NCBI RefSeq assembly: GCF_900324465.2
Contig: NC_046627.1
Coordinates: forward strand, 19,597,022-19,661,021
DNA length: 64,000 nucleotides
From: Anabas testudineus
Taxonomy: Eukaryota > Chordata > Actinopteri > Anabantiformes > Anabantidae
Reading direction: 5' to 3'
Below, piece after piece: positions 31,961 through 46,560 of the stretch (position 1 is its first letter; each line of letters opens with the position of its first letter). Both the position numbers and the translations under genes were made by a program. Below the pieces are notes generated by a model. That model did no database searches. It saw only the letters and a program-made list of their open reading frames with translations, and had not been told where the DNA came from.

Positions 31961-34390
31961 TAAAAGCCAAGCTTTTAATTTATTATTTTTTGGTTTGCAT
32001 GTATAATTACAGAAATGTTTGTTGATGTATACACATGTGTCTGCAAATAGAAGAAACAAAACCAAATACAGAAATGCACTGTAAAAACAGAAAACACAAC
32101 CAGGCTAAAAACAGAACCACTGTTTCCACGACATAATTAAATATATACATGTATCTATATATTATCATTATCATTATATGTAAGAGTGTGTCTCTTATAG
32201 TGCACATTGGAAATATAGTAAGTGAATGTCAGATCTTCAAACCACGATGTTTCCAGGGGACAGTAAAAGGTGATGGACGTGTCTGGGGCATGTTTGTCGT
32301 TGTTATGGTGATTCATAAAGTTAAGTGTGGGACAATAAGTAAACATTTAAGTTATATAAGTGTTTGTTTGTTTTAACAATCAAATAAAAGGATTATAAAG
32401 ATATAAGATATAAAGATGTAGTTGCCTATTGGAAACAACTTACTATGCTTTTGGAAGATAATTTAATATTAATAATGAAAATGTTTGTCCACTGTATAAG
32501 ATAGGCTACACATCGTGATGTATTCTGACATGAAATAACAATGAATACAAGTCCAAATAATATTGTGCACTATTTAGTAATAAATAGTAACATATGTAAC
32601 TCCAAATAGTAATAAAGAATTGTAAAGAGATGCAGGTATTATCTGCCTGCAACTGGAAGGCTATTGATTTATAGTGTGACAGAAAATGCTTTGTATAGTT
32701 TATTTTTGTAAACATTGTTTTAACATTAAAAAACCGATCATTAAAAGAAACAAACACTGGACTGAGCCAGGTACAACAGTAAATGTCTGCTTATTAATGC
32801 ATCATTAATGAATTATAATTAAATTATATATATTCACAGAGACATTTTATTGACAGATGTTGCCAATAGCATCAATTCTGTTCTTTCTTTTAAATGAATG
32901 ATGCAGAACATTTACCTGTAGTGTGTGTTGTAGGTTTATGTGTCTGACACAGCGACACTAGTCCATTATTTTGAAGTCTAAGCAGCGACGTAGATTAATT
33001 CTTGTAACTTTACACCAGAACTTGGAAAACACCGTTTGGTTCATCTGCCAAATATCTTCCAGTTTCCCGTATTTGTATCAAGTGCTTCCCTGTGTTTTGG
33101 ATCATTTGGATGAATCATTACAGTCCATATAAAGATAAAACTGACAGAAATGATCCCCAGATTAATGTAGGTGTAATACTCCAACCATTACGGAGATAAC
33201 GCATTTTTGTAAGACCTGCAACAATGTTATTGTTTGTTTTATTATCTGTAACCTGATTATTGTTTCAGTGACAGTAATGATGGTGGTTTAACAGTAATTC
33301 AAGTCACAATGACTTGACAAATTCATGCTTTACCGTAAACGACTGAGTCTGCGCAGCCAATACCTCCTCCTCCGACGTCCCGTAAGTCCCTTGCCGTCAT
33401 TACGTCATTTCCATGAAGTATTTTTTCCTCGTATGATGTCACGATACAAGGATACATTAGCGTAAAAAAATATACTAATATATATATACTAATACATTAG
33501 TTACTACATTTTCTACACATCAGATATTTTGAGATTTTAATAGTATTTTTATAATTGGCTAATAATATTTAGTTCTATAAATGTAGAACTATGGTTCAAA
33601 TGTGTTGGTACATTTATTTAAAACATTAACAACCTAAGAAAACCTAAAATAGTGCCTATTGGTCCACACATGATGCACCCTTCAAAGTAATTAAAAGCAG
33701 TAACTACACTTAACACAGACTTGTAAGAATCTTTTTTATAAAAACAAGTGCATTTTGTTCTCTCGCTGGTAAAGTGGTTCTAACTTCCAGAAAAAGGTCT
33801 CTGACTCACAAATCTTAAGTTAAAAATCTTTGTATTTTTGATAATTTATCTAGTATAACAGCAACATTATTGTGCTCAACAGTATAATTACTGGTAAGTG
33901 CTGTTTTTGCAGAATACAGAAGGGCCAGGACCTCTGCTGTAGTTCAAAAAGTACATACTCCCGTAGGTTTTTTAGACTCTTCTCCAAAGTGAATGAACCT
34001 CGTATTGCTCCCTTGAACTAAAACTCACCATGACAGACAACGAGCATCCTAAGTAACCATGGAGCTGAGGCTTTTCACAACCTTATGAAATTCAAATTAG
34101 CATGTATACTCTATTTCCTGATGAAAATAAAGGGCTTCATTTGGCTGCAGGAGACCAACAGTGCCCGCTGTATTATTTAGACAGCACTCATTTTAGAAGA
34201 GAAATAGGGATGTGTGTTTAGTGTTTTGTTTTTCTTTTATTATCACTGTCTTTACATTAAACATCAAAATAAAATACATTGGCGTGGTAATATGAACATT
34301 TTTTGTATTGTGTCTTTATTGCTCATTTTGTCATGTAGCCTACTGTTGCATTGTGTCAGTTCTTAATAATGGTGATTCCTCTGTTCATCC
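31961..34390. other. intergenic region between txn-b and ptgr1 copy 1
   Basis: Mostly AT-rich and without convincing coding sequence. A short GC-richer patch at 33,335-33,425 contains a CCAAT motif and an ATTACGTCA CRE-type site. From about 33,915 the sequence resembles 46,910-47,160 (for example ATGGAGCTG...CCTTATGAAATTCAAATTAGC), marking the left edge of the duplicated ptgr1 unit. Confidence 0.6.
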
Positions 34391-34401
34391 CAGGTTCCAC
34401 A

Positions 34402-37734
<3,333 letters not shown>

Positions 37735-37760
<26 letters not shown>

Positions 37761-37890
37761 ACTTTAGCACACCCTTGGTCTTTCATTGAGGACATCACAA
37801 TGTCTGTGCGTGTTGACTTGCACTCAGTTTGGCGCATACAGCTAATTTGTTAGATGCAAACAAAATGGAGTTCCTGAATACAATTGTAAG
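37735..37890. promoter_or_regulatory. ptgr1 copy 1 promoter with relic of haus3 exon 1
   Basis: A CTGATTGG (reverse CCAAT) box at about 37,749-37,756 matches the same box upstream of copies 2 (51,733-51,740) and 3 (57,450-57,457). To its right, TTTGGCGC...TAGCTAA and TCCTGAATACAATT|GTAAG (donor at 37,886) align with haus3 exon 1 (57,530-57,597). This implies that the whole divergent promoter was copied. Confidence 0.6.
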
Positions 37891-37954
37891 CAAGTTGAGA
37901 TCTTTCAATAAAGTTGACTTTTGTTGGTAACAGAGTACAATTCAGTTTTTGCAA

Positions 37955-38400
37955 TTCAATTCCGTTTTATTTGTATAGCACCAAATCAGTGTAAGGTTTA
38001 AGACCTTACAAAATATAGCATTAGACAGAATTATATAGAAAACCCAACTACCCCACTTAAGCAGCTCTATGTGACAGTGGAGAGGAAAAACTCCCTTTAA
38101 AGGAGGCCATTGGCCACGGCTGGTTGGGGTGAGTGGAATAGGAGGGAGAAAAGAACAGCAGGCAAGAAAAAACAACACCAAGCAGGAAAAACACTGAGCA
38201 AGTTGGTAGGACCAGTAACTGGACTGTAGAGATATACAGGTCAGAGGCTGAGGATACCTGCAGAGGTGAACAGAGAGAGGGAGACAGAGAGGATGAAGCA
38301 CAACTGAGGGAGAGAGACACAAAGTTAATGACATGCAATGGTGGCATTTGAATAGATAGTGAAGAGGAGAGAGGAGACTATATTTTTTGCAGTGCATCTT
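37955..38400. repeat. teleost interspersed repeat, first piece
   Basis: Starts with the familiar TTTTATTTGTATAGCACCAAATCA segment and runs through GTGACAGTGGAGAGGAAAAACTCCC, a repeat common in percomorph genomes whose class I cannot fix by eye. Long antisense ORFs across it are products of the repeat, not genes. Confidence 0.7.
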
Positions 38401-39659
38401 GGGAACAACTGTACTTAGCCCACATGCCTGAGTCAACAATCTAGTTTGAATTTTCATGTTCATTCTTCAAATTAACAGGTAAGTGGCCTCTGATTTTGTT
38501 TGTTAGCATCAGCAGAGTGCATAACATTTCCAAACAAGTCATGTTGTGCCATGAGACGTACAGATCTTTAAAACTGCTAAATGGAGAGACACATTGATAG
38601 AGACGAAAACACTTTCATTCATTTCATTCTTTTTAAATGGAGCAATTGTAATAACTAACTTTTCTCTCTCTTTAGTGGCAGTTGTGACATTACAGACTGG
38701 AACTGGACTTCTGAATTGTCATCCTGCAAATTACAGGGGGAGCTTGAATTTACTTTGTCTTAGATGAACCTTTGCCATGTGCACATCTCCAGACATTGCC
38801 TAGTCTAACTGCCTAACTTGAATGAACATCGCTGTTTGTTTGGGTTGCTGAGCTTATTTGCTAAAATGAGCTTGCTTGCTAAAGAAAACTTAACTTATAA
38901 AAAAATCAGCTAATGTTTTGTTTATAAGTCAGCCAGTGTCATGTTTTGTTTTCTCTTCTGTTGATTTTGGACCTGCAAGTGTAGCCTTCATTCACCTCAG
39001 CAACCAGCACTACTTTCTTGCTCCAATCTATCAAGTGTGCTCTCACTCATTTTTACTTAGTCTAATGTAGTTTAATAGTGAGGAGTAAGAGTTCTGAAAT
39101 AAAATTACTTAATGAAACGCTCATGCAAAAATATGTAGTGTATACATTATATACTGTAGTGCATTTAACACTAGAAATCTGTAAATATACCTCTTCTAGA
39201 TAAGGTGCAAATAAACAGTAATTAATTGCAAAATCTTTGGTGAGTATTTGGTGAGTATTTGGTGTTTGGTGAGTATTTTACTGTTACAGTTGTGGTATAA
39301 ATGATTCCTCTTCCTCTAAATGTTGTAGAATCTTAGTAGACTTCAAGGAAGGACTCAATGTGACGAACCATCACAATTTAATACGTACATGCAGGCATGG
39401 AGAAAACACCACAATCATGTAAATGTCTTCTGCTCTACCTCTCTCTAACCCTCATACTTATACTTCACAGTGGTGTCGTTCTGTTTTAGTATCTCTTGCC
39501 TTCTTTTATACTGAAGTTGTTCTTTTCTCCTACACAGTAAACAATAACAGCTTTTTGCTGTCTTTACATAAACTGTAACAAACTGTAAATTTTAGCTACA
39601 TAAAGCACTGTTAATTTTACAGTAAAATAATGGAAACTGTGTTGCCGCTTCTTTACTGT

Positions 39660-39960
39660 TCTTTAACAGGAAAAGGTTTAAGCCCAGTCTTAAATATAGA
39701 GAGGGTGTCTGCCTCCAGAACCTGAACTGGGAGCTGGTTCCACAGGAGAGGCTCTGCCTCCCATTCTACATCTGGAAACTCTAGGAACCACAAGCAGCCC
39801 TGCAGCCTGAGTGTCCTGTTGGAAAAATATTAAAACTATGAGGTCGTTAAGATGGAGCTTGCTTGTTAAGTGGATTTTACAGAGAGTCAATGGAGAGAAG
39901 CTAATGTAGGAGAAATATGATTCCTCTTGCTAATTCCAGTCAGTCCATTGATTTAGAGGA
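39660..39960. repeat. teleost interspersed repeat, second piece
   Basis: Contains TATAGAGAGGGTGTCTGCCTCC, GAGCTGGTTCCACAG, GGCTCTGCCTCCCATTCTAC and AACTCTAGGAACCACAAG, the later part of the same interspersed repeat family seen at 37,955-38,400. The intervening 1.2 kb shows no repeat motif and no gene that I recognise. Confidence 0.65.
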
Positions 39961-40860
39961 AATCAATTGAAAGAAAAGCTCCACTCAGCCTGCAGAGACC
40001 ATTGTCTGTCTGGAAGTGGAGTTCAGTCTGGTTAGTAAGACAGCACAGTTTTCTCGGGGTGGGGGTGTTGCACTCTCTTCTTTTCTGTGGCGAATGTCAT
40101 GACACCTCTCTTCGTCAATACTTTTGGGCCTGATGGTTTTGGCCCACACTGTGATTCGTTTTGGGTCACCACCGTTGTGACTTACTGCTGGCCACTTTCA
40201 GTTTCCCCTCCTTGTTGGTAGGGGGGGTAGGTCTATGTCATGTTGCTGGGAAGGTATGTGCTTGTCTTTGGGTGTCGGTATGAACTATATCCTGTTATTT
40301 GTTATCTCTTTAGAGATAGCTTAGGGGCTAAAGTCAGCTCCCTAAACTGTGGGCCCCGCAGGCCTCAACAGACCATTTGAAGAAAGAAAAATGCAGATTT
40401 TCTAGCCACATTTTATTTCTAACTAACACAGAGGCTGTTAAATACACTGCATTCGAGGTATTGACATGTTGTGGGGGCTATGCCTATACTCATAGAGCTT
40501 GGGGTTAAAATATGTAACAAAGGAAAAAAAAAACATTCCTAGTAAAGTGCAGGAATGTCAGCTTTGGTTTTGTAAACAATATCCATTAGTCAGATATTTG
40601 ACTAATTTATCCAGTAGTTGTTGTAGTGCTGTCGACGTCTTTTTCTGCACAACACAACCAATAGACTGAAGAACATTAAGGTGAGTCATAAGGTGGGTCA
40701 TAAAAATAATCAAACTGTGAAGAGAGACTAAACGTCATTGAGGGTTTTCTCATAATATTTTAACGTTAAAGTTATGTTAGTCAGCTACAAGTGTATACTT
40801 GACCTTAATGGTCAAAGTGGCTGTCAATCCACACAACAAACTTAAATTATAATGACTGAA
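39961..40860. other. unclassified intergenic stretch
   Basis: A GC-richer section (40,040-40,380) with no ORF of note and no family that I recognise, followed by AT-rich sequence. It lies within the interval occupied by the ptgr1/haus3 duplicate. Confidence 0.4.
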
Positions 40861-41500
40861 AAAGAGCACTTTGGGCGTTGCCCTGTTTATTTATCCCCAC
40901 AGTTAATGATTTTAAAAGACTATGGTTGACCATGTATTCCATGGGCGTTACAGTTAAAACTAATGTGTGATAAATGGCCCTCATGTGTTTTACAGCATGT
41001 CACAAAACTTATTATAAAGTGTAAAATTTGTCTTATTGATTAAGATCTTCTTGCCTCTGCAGTTTTGAGTAAATTCCCTTCATATTTCTCACAGTTGTGT
41101 GTGTTGCAGAGTCAACTACATAATTATACATCTATCTTTCATAAATCATATGTATAACTAACTGAAATTCACATGACACTGTTTTTTCTACCACCACAGT
41201 ATATAGCCTAAGTGACATAATGCATCACAATATCTATCTGCATATTAAAAAAACATCATTATCTCTTTGCCAAGATCTAATTTCAGGCCCTCTGCTTTCA
41301 GGAGCTGAGAGTGAAACTTGCAGAAGCAGAGTCTCAGCTCCAGAGTTTGCAGCATTTAATGCAAGAAATCATGGAGGAGGCTAAAGTCAAATGTTTTCAG
41401 CCAGAGCGCAATTCCCAGGTGAGGGAGGAAGTTGCACTGTTTTCACCCTGCTGTGTTGCAGTGGAAGGGACTTTTGGTAGGTATCCATTTGCTGTGACTA
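40861..41500 (+). pseudogene. haus3 duplicate remnant (last intron and last exon)
   Basis: About 41,297-41,435 aligns with the last exon of haus3 (61,815-61,955). Shared segments include GCAGAGTCTCAGCT and GCAGCATTTAATGCAAGAAATC, reading [30 protein letters not shown]. After that the sequence diverges and loses the reading frame of the Haus3 C-terminus. Part of the preceding intron (GTGTGATAAATGG, about 40,966) also matches 60,868. No full exons 2-5 were found between here and the exon 1 relic at 37,88x, so this is a broken copy. Confidence 0.82.
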
Positions 41501-42327
41501 ACTGAAAGCTAAACTTGACGCGGTGACAGTCCCGGACTTTACTGCACAGCTCTTCAGATTGTCCAGCTGACATGCACTGCTGCAGTTTATTATAGAATAC
41601 TGCTGTCACCATTACACAATGTAGAGTAATCACTACTCCATACAAGGCTCTATGTACAGCACCTGACTCACAGTGACTGGACAAATACATGGTTTATCAT
41701 AAATGTGTTACAAGTTAATTTTAGAGTCTAATGCAAGTTTCTGGCAGTAATATGAGACGTTTATTTTTTTCCAGACACCTGATTCCTCGCACAGAAACCA
41801 CAGCCAGGGCGGTTTGCTACTGTAAGTTTTAAAGTCACTGTACTGCTGCAACTGTGTCTCTGGGAAATAGAAATGTCTTATAGGTCTTTTTTTAAGCATC
41901 AGATCTTTGTTATGGGCTGAAATAATTACTACCCTTAGCCTGTGAGACAGCTTTTTTTGCGAAAAAATAAATAGATATAGATAAAATATTTGTACTTTTG
42001 TTTTGCAGCAATTTGTATGTGAATTGGTATGACAGGGCTGTAGTTCTGTAATCAACAGTTGTTTTAATCCAGCTCATTTGATGAGTAGAAATATTTTATA
42101 TATATTTATATTTTTTACATCCACAAGAGGTCACAGTGAATCCTGGACTGGACTGTGTGGTTCCTTCACATGCTGCCATTGAAGTGTTAAAGTGGGTCAA
42201 ACCTGACTTAATCTAATCTAATTTTTCATCACAGCAGACAAATAAAGGGTTATCCCACTTTACCTGAATTGACACGACGGTCTCCACTGAGTGTCCAGGC
42301 CACACCCTCTTTTAAATAGCTGTACAG

Positions 42328-42333
42328 GTCTCT

Positions 42334-42384
<51 letters not shown>

Positions 42385-42401
42385 GAGCCCACCCAGGGAC
42401 G
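42328..42401 (+). tRNA. tRNA-Asn(GTT), copy 1
   Basis: 74 nt: acceptor GTCTCTG/CAGGGAC, D arm GCGC...GCGC, anticodon stem TTCGG/CCGAA with loop CTGTTAA (anticodon GTT), T arm GGTGG-TTCGAGC-CCACC, discriminator G. A TTTT terminator follows within seven bases. No CCA is encoded, as is usual in eukaryotes. Confidence 0.97.
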
Positions 42402-42545
42402 GAGCTTTTGGAGCAAGTTCACAAGTACAGGCCAGAAAGTGCACAGAAATAAACAGCAGCGACCATCAGAAGTCTAATGCACTGAGCGCATTGGTAGAGT
42501 TCAAACCCAAATATCCAGGTGACCACCTGAGTTTACAAACATATA

Positions 42546-44121
42546 CACTGCTGAAAAAAATAAAAGGAACACTAAAACAACACAACCTAGATCTGATTGA
42601 ATTAAATATTCTTATTAAATACTTTATTGTTTTCATAGTTGAATGTGCTGACAACAAATTCACACAAAAATTATCAATGGAAACTAAATTTTGCTTTGAT
42701 GTTGTTTCTTCTTGACTTAGATTTTGTTTGCTTGCCTTGTTCCTTACTTGTAAATTGCTTTGGATAAAAGCTTCTGCTAAATGACTAAATGTAAATGTAA
42801 ATGTAAATGTAAATTTATTAACCCATGGAGGTCTGGATTTGGAGTTCCACTCAAAACTGAAGTGGAAAAACACACTGCAGGCTGATCCAACTTTGATGTA
42901 ATGTCCTTAAAACACGTCAAAATGAGGCTCAGTAGTGTGTGTGGCCTCCACGTGCCTGTATGACCTCTTTACAACACCTGGGCATGCTCCTGATGAGGTG
43001 GCGGTGGTCTCCTGAGGGATCTAATCCCAGACCTGGACTAAAGCATCCGCCAACTCTTGGACAGTCTGTGGTGCTGTTGGTGGATGGAGCGAGACATGAT
43101 GTCCCAGATGTGCTCAATTGGATTCAGGTCTGGGGAACAGGCGGGCCAGTCCATAGCATCCGTGCCTTCGACTTGCAGGAACTACTGACACACTCCAGCC
43201 AAATGAGGTTTAGCTTTGTTTTGCATTAGGAGGAACCCAAGGCCAACCGCACCAGGTCTCACTAGGGGTCTGAGGATCTCATCTCGGTACCTAATGGCAG
43301 TCAGGCCATCTCTGGCGAGCCCATGGAGGGCTGTGGGGCCCTTCAAAGAAATGCCATCCCACACCATTACTGACCCACTGCCAAACCAGTCATGCTGAAG
43401 GATGTTACAGGCAGCAGAACGTTCTCCATAGCGTCTCCAAACTTGCTGCACGGTGTTGGGCTGTAAGCACAACCCCCACCTGTGGACGTCAGGCCCTCAT
43501 ACCACCCTCATGGAGCCTGTTTCTGACCGTTTGAGCAGACACATGCACATTTATGGCCTGCTGGAGGTCATTTTGCAGGGCTCTGGCAGTGCTCCTCCTG
43601 TTCCTCCTTGCACAAAAGCGGAGGTAGCAGTCCTGCTGCTGGGTTGTTGCTCTCCTACGGTCTCCTCCACGTCTCCTGATGTACTGGCCTGTCTCCTGGT
43701 AGCGCCTCCATGCTCTGAACACTACGCTGACAGACACAGCAAACCTTCTTGCCACAGCTCACATCGATGTGCCATCCTGGATGAGCTGCACTTCCTGAGC
43801 CACTTGTGTGGGTTGTAGACTCCGTCTCATGCTGCCACTAGAGTGAAAGCACCACTAGCATTCAAAAGTGACCAAAACAGCAGTCAGAAAGCACAGGAAC
43901 TGAGAAGTGGTCTGTGGTCACTACCTGCAGAACTCTTTTATTGGGGGTGTCTTGCTAATTGCCTATAATTTCCTCCTGTTTTTGTCCATTTGCACAACAG
44001 CATGTGAAACCGATTATCAATCGGTGTGGCTTCCTAAGTGGGCAGTTTGATTACTCAGATGTGTGATTGACTTGGAGTTACATTGTGTTGTTTAAGTGTT
44101 CCCTTTATTTTTTGAGCAGTG
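42546..44121 (-). mobile_element. Tc1/mariner element, nearly full length
   Basis: Terminal inverted repeats CACTGCTGAAAAAAATAAA and TTTATTTTTTGAGCAGTG are flanked by TA target duplications (42,544-42,545 and 44,122-44,123). On the - strand the transposase is recognisable: RRSLQPTQ-type start near 43,830, [37 protein letters not shown] (paired-like DNA-binding region), GSVMVWDGISLKGPTALH, and PDLNPIEHIWDIM near the end. The frame is interrupted several times, so the element is not autonomous. A SINE/LINE-type tail lies inside it at 42,690-42,813. Confidence 0.9.
42690..42813 (+). repeat. SINE-type tail inserted in the Tc1 element
   Basis: Contains AATTGCTTTGGATAAAAGC, TTCTGCTAAATGACTAAATG and repeated TAAATG units, the shared 3' tail of teleost tRNA-derived SINEs and their partner LINEs. 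It interrupts the Tc1 sequence between CTAAATTTT and AAATTTATTAACCC, so it inserted after the transposon. The SINE head is missing. Confidence 0.75.
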
Positions 44122-44683
44122 TATATACATATTTATAGAATATTTATAGAATTGGATCAATCATTAATTAAATGCCACTCATTTGAGGAACAATACTGAT
44201 AAATCAGCAAATCTGATAAATCAGCAAATCTAAATTTTCATCACTTTACCTGAGTTGATACCTCACTCCTGTTTTCTTCCCTGCAGCACCTGGTACGGAC
44301 CAATCACTGGATGTTTTGTGTTTTATCTTTCTGCAGATTTACTGTGTTAGATTCTAGTCAGTCCAAGCAGCTATTCTTCATTCATGTACCTACAGGTGCA
44401 CATTCTTTAACTCCCATAAATTAGAGGAGGTTCAGTGTTATCCAAATATCTTAAAATAATAATAAACTTATTTGTATCTGTGAATACTGAATGACTTTAT
44501 TTATCACTGCCTGGTCTCGTTATTCACTGAAATCTTTCATGTGTTTGCAGTTAAACAACCTGAGTAAACAGAGAAACCTCATTATAAACGACAAACACGC
44601 TGTTTAAAAATTTAAAGAAAGAAATTCACAAAAGGGGTGGAGCTTGAATGTCCAGGCCACACCCCTCTTATGTGTACGTGCAG

Positions 44684-44689
44684 GTCTCT

Positions 44690-44740
<51 letters not shown>

Positions 44741-44757
44741 GAGCCCACCCAGGGACG
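44684..44757 (+). tRNA. tRNA-Asn(GTT), copy 2
   Basis: Identical over all 74 bases to the copy at 42,328, with the same downstream TTTT terminator and extended flank identity. Confidence 0.97.
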
Positions 44758-44934
44758 GAGCTTTTGGAGCAAGTTCACAGGTACAGGCCAGGAGAGTGCA
44801 CAGAAATAAACAGCAGCAACCATCAGAAGTCTAATGCACTGAGCGCATTGGTAGAGTTCAAACCCAAATATCCAGGTGACCACTTGAGTTTACAAAGATA
44901 TATACGTATTTATACATAGGCAGCATCAGCTTAT

Positions 44935-45865
44935 CAGAAAGATTTTATTGCCAGGTGCGATAAAGGACATTTTACAGCACTAGGAATTTGTCCTGATGTT
45001 AGGTGCAGACATAAGAGAAGAGAAGAAAAAAGAAAAGAGGGACATACAGAGTCAGAAGGCACAATAGTAATTATGAGATAAATATTGTTGTGGCTGTGAA
45101 AATGAGTATGAGCATAAATATTAATGTAGATATGTATATGAACATAAATATGCATATTTGTAGTCGGTTGGGAGAGGTGGGTTTGTGCAGAGGTTATCTG
45201 GGGGGAATTGGGGAACTGTTCAGCAGGCTGATAGCAGCAGGGAAGAAACTGGTCTTGTGGCGTGAGGTGCTGGTCCTGATGGGCCAGAGTCTCTTGCCAG
45301 ACGGGAGAGGCTGAAATGCATGGCCGGGGTGAGAGGGATCAGCTATAATCCTGGATGCACATCTCTGGGTCCTGGAGATGTACAGCTCCCTGGAGTGATG
45401 GGAGGCTGCAGCCAATCACCTTCTCTGCAGAGCGTGTGATTCTCTGCAGCCTGGCCTTGTCCCTGGCAGTGGCTGCAGCAAACCACACTGTGATGGAGGA
45501 GGTGAGGATGGATTCGATGATGGCAGTGTAGAAGTTGGTCAACATCTGCTTAGGCAGGTTGTACTTCTTCAGCTGCCACAAGAAGTGTAGCCTCTGCTGA
45601 GCCTTCTTGGTGAGGGAGCTGATGATCTTCTCCCAGTTGAGCTCCTGGGTGATTGTGGTGCCCAGGAAACGGAAGGACTCAACAGAGGTGATCAGGGTGT
45701 TACAGAGGATGACAGGGGGGAGGGGGGCTGGGTCTCTTCTGAAATCCACTATCATCTCCACTGTCTTGGGAGCGTTGAGCTCCAGGTTGTTCAAGCTGCA
45801 CCATGACACCAGACGGTCCATCTCGCTTCTGTAGGCTGATTCGTCTCCATTGGAGATGAGGCCAT
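44935..45865 (-). mobile_element. 3' end of a non-LTR (LINE) retrotransposon
   Basis: Minus-strand translation gives the C-terminal part of a LINE reverse-transcriptase ORF: SEMDRLVSWCSLNNLELNAPKT, FRFLGTTI, RLHFLWQLKKYNLP, FYTAIIESIL and ARLQRITRSAEKVIG. A 3' tail with GCAATAAAATCTT follows (near 44,945). The N-terminal and catalytic parts are absent, as in a 5'-truncated insertion. Frame shifts near 45,400 separate the last ORF segment (RTQRCASRI). The type looks CR1/L2-like or Rex1-like; I cannot settle which. Confidence 0.8.
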
Positions 45866-46283
45866 GTAGAATTGGATCAATCATTAAATGCCACTCATTT
45901 GAGGAATAATACTGATAAATCAGCAAATCTAAATTTTCATCACAGCAGACAAATAAAGGATTATTCCACTTTACCTGAGTTGATACTTTACTCCTGTTTT
46001 CTTCCCTGCAGCACCTGGTACGGACCAATCACTGGATGTTTTGTGTTTTATCTTTCTGCAGATTTACTGTGTTAGATTGTAGTCAGTCCAAGCAGCTATT
46101 CTTCATTTATGTACCTACAGGTGCACATTTTTTAACCCCTATAAATTAGAGAAAGTCCAAATATCTTAAAATAATAGTATCTTTATTCCTAAGAATAAAC
46201 TTATTTTTATCTGTGAACACTGAATGACAAAAGGGGTGGAGACTTTTTGTCAAGGCCACACCTCCTCTTAGGCGCATTTACAG

Positions 46284-46289
46284 GTCTCT

Positions 46290-46340
<51 letters not shown>

Positions 46341-46357
46341 GAGCCCACCCAGGGACG
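46284..46357 (+). tRNA. tRNA-Asn(GTT), copy 3
   Basis: Third identical 74-nt copy, followed by the same GAGCTTTTGGAGC terminator context. Confidence 0.97.
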
Positions 46358-46560
46358 GAGCTTTTGGAGCAAGTTCACAAGTACAGGCCAGAAAGTGCAC
46401 AGAAATAAACAGCAGCAACCATCAGAAGTCTAATGCACTTAGCGTATTGACAAAGTTGTGCTTCCAACAGGCCACCTGAGTATACAAACATATATGTAGC
46501 GTCATCTTAAATGATTTTTTTACCCATTAATTAAGTCCCACTTATTTGAGGAATAATACT

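Larger units (their letters stand above)
42215..46560 (+). repeat. tandem array of tRNA-bearing direct repeats
   Basis: Three units share the same order: an AT-rich leader (CATCACAGCAGACAAATAAAGG...CTTTACCTGA-TTGA; GAATTGGATCAATCATTAA...ACTGATAAATCAGC), a GGCCACACC box, a tRNA-Asn gene, and a conserved 3' flank (GAGCTTTTGGAGCAAGTTCACA...AGAAATAAACAGCAGC). The first two units were split by a Tc1 element (42,546-44,121) and a LINE end (about 44,935-45,865) inserted after the tRNA. Without inserts a unit is roughly 0.7-0.9 kb. Confidence 0.85.

Noticed and set aside
37942-38463. 173-codon - strand ORF
   Set aside because: Reads through an interspersed repeat (Ser/Leu/Cys-rich low-complexity product); no protein family.
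40040-40380. GC-richer unclassified stretch considered as a mobile element
   Set aside because: I could not find terminal repeats, target duplications or a coding motif, so no class is claimed.
42250-42444. Short ORFs across the tRNA-Asn genes on both strands
   Set aside because: They overlap perfect cloverleaf tRNA genes, which explain the conservation.
45339-46028. 229-codon - strand ORF as a host gene
   Set aside because: Most of it is the C-terminal reverse-transcriptase region of a truncated LINE; its N-terminal part is unrelated array sequence.
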